IMG/VR virus record: IMGVR_UViG_3300020469_000080 | Span: 1 to 45,996 of that record | Length of the DNA stretch: 45,996 nucleotides | Strand: one strand, 5' to 3' | DNA from: a virus | In this document: positions 41,815 through 45,996 of the stretch, piece by piece | How positions within the stretch are numbered: the stretch's first letter is position 1 | Layout of the letters: every line of letters begins with the position of its first letter | The notes under the pieces: generated by a model | The model's input: only the letters and a program-made list of their open reading frames with translations | Database searches by the model: none | Told to the model about the DNA's origin: nothing | Translations under genes and position numbers: made by a program

Positions 41815-42041
41815 TTTTTAAATTTTCCAGTTACATAAGAACCCTCAGAAATATCGTAGGCGGCTATTATTTCTTTAAACATTTGTGGAGTTATTACAAC
41901 AATATTGAAATCATCTTCTTTATCATACTGTCGTATATACACATATTCTTCATCAAATATAAGTTCAACATCGTCTGCGTTATTGTGATTATCTATAACA
42001 ACCACTGTAGAGTAATCAAATTCATGTTCTACTGTAAACAT
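41811..42041 (-). CDS. Unknown small acidic protein (76 aa)
   Basis: ATG 42041 (MFTVEHEFDYSTVVVIDNHN) has GGAGATAAT upstream; the frame is open to 42077 without better support. A beta-rich acidic protein (DDVELIFDEEYVYIRQYDKE) with no recognisable family. Coupled to the downstream gene by ATGA. Confidence 0.6.
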   Translation of the reverse strand: MFTVEHEFDYSTVVVIDNHNNADDVELIFDEEYVYIRQYDKEDDFNIVVITPQMFKEIIAAYDISEGSYVTGKFKK

Positions 42042-42042
42042 A

Positions 42043-42387
42043 TTATCTCCGCATATTAGCAGCATCAATTGCTGCATTTTTATTGTCTTTACGAATTGGC
42101 ATTAGATTGCTCTTGTGTGTTGTAACGATACCAGCGATTTCATTGCCAGTATAAGATTGGGTTTCTTTTTTCAAACCATTTGAACAAATACTATCTGAAG
42201 TTTTTGGCATTTTTCGGACACTTAAATCAGGCATATCCGAGCGGTAATTACTAGGCTTATCACTCACACCCATTTTTTTAAGAAATTCGTTATGTTCATT
42301 TTGTCGCTTTTGCCAACCAGCCGAGCGATTTAGTTTACGTTTTTTTGTATTGTTTGAAGTCATACCTTGTATGAGATGCATAGTCAT
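42043..42387 (-). CDS. Small basic phage protein (114 aa)
   Basis: ATG 42387 directly follows the upstream TGA (TGAAATG); MTSNNTKKRK at 42363 is an alternative start. The basic N-terminus KKRKLNRSAGWQKRQNEHNE, then FLKKMGV and a flexible middle suggest a nucleic-acid or protein adaptor. Similar small proteins occur in marine T4-likes; the function is unknown. Confidence 0.5.
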   Translation of the reverse strand: MTMHLIQGMTSNNTKKRKLNRSAGWQKRQNEHNEFLKKMGVSDKPSNYRSDMPDLSVRKMPKTSDSICSNGLKKETQSYTGNEIAGIVTTHKSNLMPIRKDNKNAAIDAANMRR

Positions 42388-42388
42388 T

Positions 42389-42685
42389 TCAATTACCTGT
42401 ACCAGTAAATGGATCATTGTCTAAGATTTCAGACATTATTGCAGAGTGATATTTACGAATTAAACCTTCATAAAAATCAATTTTCTTTTCAAGTTCAATT
42501 ATATGATCTGCTGCTTTCCATGCAAAATGTTCAGTACATCTAGACTGCCATTCTTCACCCGCTTGATTTTTAAGAGAAATAACGATTTCAGATTGTTTTG
42601 GTCTGGGCGTTATGTCCATATAAACACGCCGTTCTATGGCATGTTCATTTTCTTCTTCTTCAATTCCATGAGTATTGACTTCCAT
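42389..42685 (-). CDS. Unknown small protein (98 aa)
   Basis: The start is ATG 42685, overlapping the upstream TGA as TGATG; an in-frame TTG precedes it. The product has EWQSRCTEHFAWKAADHIIE followed by a charged helix. Not recognised. Confidence 0.55.
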   Translation of the reverse strand: MEVNTHGIEEEENEHAIERRVYMDITPRPKQSEIVISLKNQAGEEWQSRCTEHFAWKAADHIIELEKKIDFYEGLIRKYHSAIMSEILDNDPFTGTGN

Positions 42686-42954
42686 CAATAATCACCCCAA
42701 TCTTCACCAACTCCGGGATTATCATACTTAATTGTCTGATGTAGAATATCACCATAATATTCTTTTGCGTATTTACTCGCATCAGTATAGTGGTTGATAT
42801 TTTCATCAGTATCATCTATCACAATTTTAGCGAAATCTCTTTTGATCATTGGACGCTTTTTACTGTTTAATTTAACTTTTTTTAATTTCTCATGTCGTTT
42901 GTGAACTTCTGCTATAAGTGCCATACGATCTGCGTGAGTAGTCGCTATTTTCAT
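42685..42954 (-). CDS. Unknown small protein (89 aa)
   Basis: A basic N-terminal helix (MALIAEVHKRHEKLKKVKLN) and an acidic C-terminus (GVGEDWGDY). It is preceded by a clear promoter (TAGACA-17-TATAAT) and GGAG, so it heads the unit down to guaC. Function unknown. Confidence 0.6.
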   Translation of the reverse strand: MKIATTHADRMALIAEVHKRHEKLKKVKLNSKKRPMIKRDFAKIVIDDTDENINHYTDASKYAKEYYGDILHQTIKYDNPGVGEDWGDY

Positions 42955-42981
42955 ATTTTTCTCCGAATCATTATTTTAACT

Positions 42982-43010
42982 ATTATAACCCATTTATTAA
43001 ATTTTGTCTA
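42982..43010 (-). promoter_or_regulatory. sigma70-type promoter before the 42954 gene
   Basis: TAGACA (43010-43005), 17-bp spacer, TATAAT (42987-42982), overlapping the 3' end of the upstream gene. It probably starts the unit from 42954 to guaC. Confidence 0.7.
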
Positions 43011-43189
43011 GTATTTTTTGAGTAAAATTTAAAGGTTACATCTTTGTCGTTACATTCTTTTACAAACAAAGGAACTGCATATCCACTTTGTCCTTGAAAA
43101 ATTAAATCACCGTCACGATACACTTTTGCCTTGGAGTTGCTAGGTCCAGACAAATCTAGTATTAGGTTATCGTGACGATATATTGCCAT
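42983..43189 (-). CDS. Small beta-rich protein (68 aa)
   Basis: ATG 43189 (MAIYRHDNLILDLSGPSNSK) has AAGGAG 7 nt upstream; the frame is open to 43210. The product has VTFKFYSKNTRQN near its end. It overlaps no neighbour but follows the 70-aa gene by 11 bp. Function unknown. Confidence 0.55.
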   Translation of the reverse strand: MAIYRHDNLILDLSGPSNSKAKVYRDGDLIFQGQSGYAVPLFVKECNDKDVTFKFYSKNTRQNLINGL

Positions 43190-43200
43190 CGCATTGCTCC

Positions 43201-43413
43201 TTAAAACCAATCCTTATGACAACCAGAACTTTCATTTTCATCATAGCCAGCAAAATAGGCTTTTATTTCATCAGGCGTCATATCTTCTTCTTCTATTTTT
43301 ACACCATTATATGTACCTTGAGTCCAATAGTGGGGTATTGGTGAACGCTGATACCAAGAATCTGCACCACCTCTATCGTATGGGCCACCATGCCTTTCAT
43401 CATATTTAGTCAT
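43201..43413 (-). CDS. Small phage protein (70 aa)
   Basis: An aromatic and Gly-rich N-terminus (ERHGGPYDRGGADSWYQRSP) followed by the acidic EEEDMTPDEIKAYFAGYDEN, then a His/Cys end. Similar small proteins are common in T4-like marine phages; role unknown. It lies 1 bp after the upstream stop. Confidence 0.55.
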   Translation of the reverse strand: MTKYDERHGGPYDRGGADSWYQRSPIPHYWTQGTYNGVKIEEEDMTPDEIKAYFAGYDENESSGCHKDWF

Positions 43414-43414
43414 T

Positions 43415-43663
43415 TTATGCTCCTATTGCCATGTAATAACCATCCGCACTAACTTCCATGGTTCCATCACCATTGCAGTATGTTTGATATAGTTCTGAAC
43501 CAGTAAACCAAGTACACGCTTCACTCATCAATGTCAACTCAGCAACCCGAATTGTGGCTTTGATTGGCATTTTCCAGTTTTCCATGTTTTCGGTCAACTT
43601 ATCAAATGCCTCTTGGAAATCACCGATAGTGTATCCATTTGAACTTACAACTTTCATTTTCAT
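43415..43663 (-). CDS. Small phage protein (82 aa)
   Basis: The product contains IGDFQEAFDKLTENMENWKM and ATIRVAELTLMSEACTWFTG. It starts at ATG 43663, overlapping the upstream stop as ATGA, and heads toward the 70-aa gene with a 1-bp gap. Function unknown. Confidence 0.55.
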   Translation of the reverse strand: MKMKVVSSNGYTIGDFQEAFDKLTENMENWKMPIKATIRVAELTLMSEACTWFTGSELYQTYCNGDGTMEVSADGYYMAIGA

Positions 43664-43836
43664 GCGACAGCCTTTCTTTGCATTTCAATTATCATCTCTA
43701 ACTCAACGTCATCAGCCTTTTCATCAAGCATCTCTGATAATGCCATAATATGTCCAGCAGGAACTGGCGTTTCGGGTGATTGAGCATTCTTGATCAACTG
43801 CCTAAGCATTTGGGCGACTTCCCTATATTCAGTCAT
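43660..43836 (-). CDS. Small helical protein (58 aa)
   Basis: The frame MTEYREVAQMLRQLIKNAQS, then PETPVPAGHIMALSEM.. is bounded by ATGA-type overlaps on both sides (stop 43660-43662, start 43836-43834). The composition is helical and acidic. Not recognised. Confidence 0.55.
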   Translation of the reverse strand: MTEYREVAQMLRQLIKNAQSPETPVPAGHIMALSEMLDEKADDVELEMIIEMQRKAVA

Positions 43837-44012
43837 GAGGTTACCTTTTCTTTTATGGTAAATTCAACATCAGGATAAATCTCAGAATAAGCACAAACCC
43901 ATTCAGCGGCATTGCCATAACAAGTTTCAGTATTCACTAACTCATTCTCAAGAGATTTTACTTCTCCACGAACACTAGCAGTACCAGTTCCGTATATTGC
44001 AAAAGTAGTCAT
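43833..44012 (-). CDS. Small protein heading a coupled unit (59 aa)
   Basis: The product MTTFAIYGTGTASVRGEVKS has a compact mixed fold with two Cys. Start ATG 44012 follows GAAAGGG of promoter-leader cassette C. Its stop overlaps the next start. The role is unknown. Confidence 0.6.
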   Translation of the reverse strand: MTTFAIYGTGTASVRGEVKSLENELVNTETCYGNAAEWVCAYSEIYPDVEFTIKEKVTS

Positions 44013-44019
44013 TTGTGAA

Positions 44020-44077
44020 CCCTTTCAAGTGATTCTCTTTACTCTTATAAACTACGATAATTATGCTGCCATGTCAA
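44020..44077 (-). promoter_or_regulatory. Promoter-leader cassette C
   Basis: TTGACA (44077-44072) lies in the last codons of the metallopeptidase gene (Leu-Asp). A 17-bp spacer, TAGTTT (44054-44049) and the conserved ATAAGAGTAAAGAGAATCA leader with CTTGAAAGGG follow. It drives the run of small genes from 44012 downward. Confidence 0.65.
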
Positions 44078-44702
44078 GCCTTTTATCTCTTGCCATTTCC
44101 ATACGCTTGTTCATTTTCATCCAAGCATCAGGCTTCATGATGTTAGTATTGATTTTGAGTTTGAGTTTCTTTTCCTTGAAACAAGCCTTGAGATATTCCG
44201 CTTGCTCTTTACCAATGAAACGAGATACCAACTTCAATAGATCAATCCGAAACTGAGTGTCATGGTGCATATTACCAGCACAATGAGCCATCTCATGAAG
44301 GAGAACATATTGGTTCATTCCACCTTTGACATTCAGATCAATATTATTTCTCCAAGCACGACCAGCAGTTCTATTGCCATACATAGTAGACAAAGCAATA
44401 TGCGTATTGTTTGACATTTTCTGCCAAGTCTTTGAGGCTAGAACGTGGTCACAATACTTTTGTGCTTCTGCGAGGTTTTTGAATTGTTTGCCAGTACCAT
44501 AAGTACGCTCATATTTGAATTCAGACTTGTAAACTTTTGAACGATCTGAGTCGCGACTATACTTGCCATGCTTACGACCAGTTTCAATAAGGGTCTGCTT
44601 CTTATTGAGATATGCCAAGTATGACATAATATCTGAATTATCCCAATTAAGAGATTGCAGATTTTGAACTTCTGCCTTTTGGTGTGTTTGATAAATGAGC
44701 AT
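44061..44702 (-). CDS. Zincin-type metallopeptidase-like protein (HEMAH)
   Basis: The 213-aa protein contains LLHEMAHCAGNMHHDTQFR: H136 and H140 with E137 form the HExxH zinc motif. H147 with D148 gives a possible third ligand, as in SprT/WSS1-like or minigluzincin proteins. The N-terminal half and basic C-terminus may bind nucleic acid or a partner. It is driven by cassette D (GAAAGGG before ATG 44702). It could clear host proteins or act in virion maturation; the substrate is not known. Confidence 0.65.
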   Translation of the reverse strand: MLIYQTHQKAEVQNLQSLNWDNSDIMSYLAYLNKKQTLIETGRKHGKYSRDSDRSKVYKSEFKYERTYGTGKQFKNLAEAQKYCDHVLASKTWQKMSNNTHIALSTMYGNRTAGRAWRNNIDLNVKGGMNQYVLLHEMAHCAGNMHHDTQFRIDLLKLVSRFIGKEQAEYLKACFKEKKLKLKINTNIMKPDAWMKMNKRMEMARDKRLDMAA

Positions 44703-44708
44703 AGGAAC

Positions 44709-44764
44709 CCTTTCACTGATTCTCTTTACTCTTATAACTTACAATATTTAAATTAGATTGTCAA
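44709..44764 (-). promoter_or_regulatory. Promoter-leader cassette D
   Basis: TTGACA (44764-44759), 17-bp spacer, TAAGTT (44741-44736), then ATAAGAGTAAAGAGAATCA and GTGAAAGGG. The leader is the same as in cassettes B and C apart from the first bases, and it precedes the metallopeptidase gene. Confidence 0.65.
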
Positions 44765-44766
44765 CC

Positions 44767-45030
44767 CTATGATTTATAAATCTTAGTTAGCATTTCTTCA
44801 AACTGTTCAACTTTGGTAAGTCTGTTAGGCCAATGAATATAATCTTTTTGTGGATTCTTTTTAAGGTTATTGAGCAAGGGAATTATAGCATTATAAAGTT
44901 TATCAATTTTGTATTGAACAGCATCTAGATTTTCAGCACTAGATGTGGATTTTTGAGTGAGTTCTTGTACGGTCTCTAATTCATCTTCAGTAACTGCTGT
45001 AAAACCAAAGTCAAAAATATCATCACTCAT
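44767..45030 (-). CDS. Small acidic phage protein (87 aa)
   Basis: An acidic N-terminus (DDIFDFGFTAVTEDELETVQ) is followed by a helical region (LDAVQYKIDKLYNAIIPLLN) and DYIHWPNR. This family is common in marine T4-likes, with unknown role. It overlaps the upstream gene by 8 bp. Confidence 0.6.
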   Translation of the reverse strand: MSDDIFDFGFTAVTEDELETVQELTQKSTSSAENLDAVQYKIDKLYNAIIPLLNNLKKNPQKDYIHWPNRLTKVEQFEEMLTKIYKS

Positions 45031-45265
45031 CTTTTGTTTCCCTCAATCTTCTTGCAATATAATCGTGATAAGATTCTTGCTTTTCAGTCTGCATTTCTTC
45101 AATCTGTCTGCTTCTATTCTGCATATTTCTTATGTTCTCTCTAAAATTTTCAGTTCTCTCTTTATGATACATATCTGATAGTTCTCTTAAAAATTTAGGA
45201 TCAGTTTTACGTTGAGTTTTTCTTTTCATAAAATTTATCCAAGAAATTGTCATATCATGTATCAT
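45023..45265 (-). CDS. Small basic helical protein (80 aa)
   Basis: A basic, helical, Arg/Glu-rich product (ENIRNMQNRSRQIEEMQTEK). ATG 45265 follows the upstream TAA (TAAAATG); ATG 45253 is an alternative. Function unknown. Confidence 0.55.
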   Translation of the reverse strand: MIHDMTISWINFMKRKTQRKTDPKFLRELSDMYHKERTENFRENIRNMQNRSRQIEEMQTEKQESYHDYIARRLRETKDE

Positions 45266-45266
45266 T

Positions 45267-45578
45267 TTATAAGGAAATCCCTTGATCTTCTACTTTTGGA
45301 TAAAGTCCTCTTGGCATAGCAACAATTGGAATACGTTTTTTAGGATCATCTGAACCGTTTAGTTTTTTAGGAACACACCCTATTTCTAATGGAACAAAAT
45401 TTCCTTCTCCATATTGTCTAGATAATTCATTATACATTGTTGTGCCAAGACCTCTTATATTTGCTTTTGCATATACAACACATTCTTGAGAAGTTTTAAA
45501 ATTTTTACCTTGAATAACATACGCTTGTCCATCGTTTAAACTAAACAAAGAGTATAAAATCCATGCAGCATAATTCAT
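45267..45578 (-). CDS. Small Cys-containing protein (103 aa)
   Basis: The N-terminus MNYAAWILYSLFSLNDGQAY is hydrophobic but short. Two Cys (in SQECVVY and EIGCVPK) could pair outside the cytoplasm. It overlaps the upstream secreted-protein gene by 4 bp, which supports a shared envelope role. Not recognised. Confidence 0.55.
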   Translation of the reverse strand: MNYAAWILYSLFSLNDGQAYVIQGKNFKTSQECVVYAKANIRGLGTTMYNELSRQYGEGNFVPLEIGCVPKKLNGSDDPKKRIPIVAMPRGLYPKVEDQGISL

Positions 45579-45973
45579 TGGTCCATTCCACCTGGAGTAA
45601 ATTTATTTCCATTTAAAATTAGACATGAAAAACCTTCACCTTTAAATATAATAGAAAAACTTCCAGTATCTGGATTAACAAACATTGAAGTAATTCCCGT
45701 TAATTTCCTAGCAAACTCTGGTGGATAATTGGGTGGTATTACAAAAGTTATTCCAAAAGCATCAAATAATTTCTTTTCTTCATATTGATCAATTATTGCT
45801 CTTATTTTTTTTGGTTCATCACATATACTTCTTATAGCAATAGGTGTAGCAGTACTAGGGTCCATTTGAGGCATCTCTTGTGGAGATTCTTTTGGAACTT
45901 TATCTTTACTTTGGGCGAATGCGCTTGAAATTAAAACAAAAGATAAAATCAAGGCATAATATAATTTACTCAT
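45575..45973 (-). CDS. Putative periplasmic protein with signal peptide (132 aa)
   Basis: The N-terminus MSKLYYALILSFVLISSAFA-Q is a clear signal peptide with an AFA cleavage site near residue 20. The mature domain has two Cys (SICDEPKK and FSCLILN) that may form a disulfide. It likely acts in the host periplasm or envelope. ATG 45973 has AAGGAA upstream. The family is not recognised. Confidence 0.6.
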   Translation of the reverse strand: MSKLYYALILSFVLISSAFAQSKDKVPKESPQEMPQMDPSTATPIAIRSICDEPKKIRAIIDQYEEKKLFDAFGITFVIPPNYPPEFARKLTGITSMFVNPDTGSFSIIFKGEGFSCLILNGNKFTPGGMDQ

Positions 45974-45996
45974 CTAATAATTCCTTTATACGTTTG
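45966..45996 (-). CDS. Possible C-terminus of an upstream gene (cut at window edge)
   Basis: On the minus strand a frame enters at the right edge and reads KRIKELLDE before TAA at 45968-45966. It overlaps the next start by 8 bp, as is usual here. Ten codons are too few to be sure. Confidence 0.3.
   Translation of the reverse strand, partial: KRIKELLDE

Noticed and set aside
1-45996. tRNA genes, insertion sequences, CRISPR arrays, intrinsic terminators
   Set aside because: None could be recognised by eye: no TPsiC-like/acceptor pairing, no transposase, no repeat-spacer arrays, and no GC-rich hairpin followed by a T-run between units.

Overview
This window is part of the genome of a T4-like myophage, almost certainly marine. 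The DNA is very AT-rich. The genes are tightly packed, often with ATGA or TAATG overlaps, and a near-complete T4-type baseplate set can be recognised by protein sequence (gp4, gp54, gp26, gp51, a gp29-like tape measure, gp48, gp53, gp27, gp5, gp25, gp6, gp7, gp8), together with gp32 and gp33. The many small genes of unknown function, the DUF4815-type baseplate/fibre protein and the 2OG-Fe(II) oxygenases fit marine T4-like phages. No gene fixes the host. A SAR11-like or other AT-rich marine bacterium is a reasonable guess, and the absence of photosynthesis genes here does not exclude a cyanophage.

Layout. (1) 1-804: 5' part of a tail-fibre gene (minus strand, cut by the window edge), with a T4-type late promoter TATAAATA at 841-848. 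(2) 840-11270: a 10.4-kb minus-strand island of 12 genes. It holds five radical-SAM enzymes (four with Cys-rich C-terminal SPASM-type regions, one with a possible B12-binding-like N-terminus), three HxD...H 2OG-Fe(II) oxygenases, one cupin/JmjC-like oxygenase, three unknown proteins and one 289-aa protein whose C-terminus is a triple CHxx repeat followed by Arg-rich residues. The island sits between two paralogous tail-fibre genes and has its own perfect sigma70-type promoter (TTGACA-17-TATAAT). (3) 11279-30961: late structural genes on the minus strand: fibre, small coiled-coil protein, split DUF4815 protein, gp8, gp7 core, gp6, gp25, three gp5-related proteins (beta-helix spike, PGRP amidase, OB-fold plus tail lysozyme), gp27, gp53, gp48. 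(4) 31000-35724: plus-strand late genes gp4, a possible gp2-type protein, gp54, gp26, gp51 (possibly reached by a -1 frameshift) and a tape-measure-like protein. (5) 35721-45996: minus-strand early/middle region: gp32, small membrane and unknown proteins, gp33, guaC (GMP reductase), a zincin metallopeptidase and many short genes. These are driven by several TTGACA-type promoters, four of which share a conserved leader.

The most unusual part is the island. One protein with a RiPP-core-like tail lies 10 bp downstream of a SPASM radical-SAM gene, and eight further putative redox-modifying enzymes follow or precede it in the same operon. The simplest reading is that the phage makes and chemically modifies a peptide or virion protein; the chemistry and target are inferred, not shown. 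No tRNA, CRISPR array, insertion sequence or clear intrinsic terminator was recognised, and no stretch longer than 300 bases lacks a gene.
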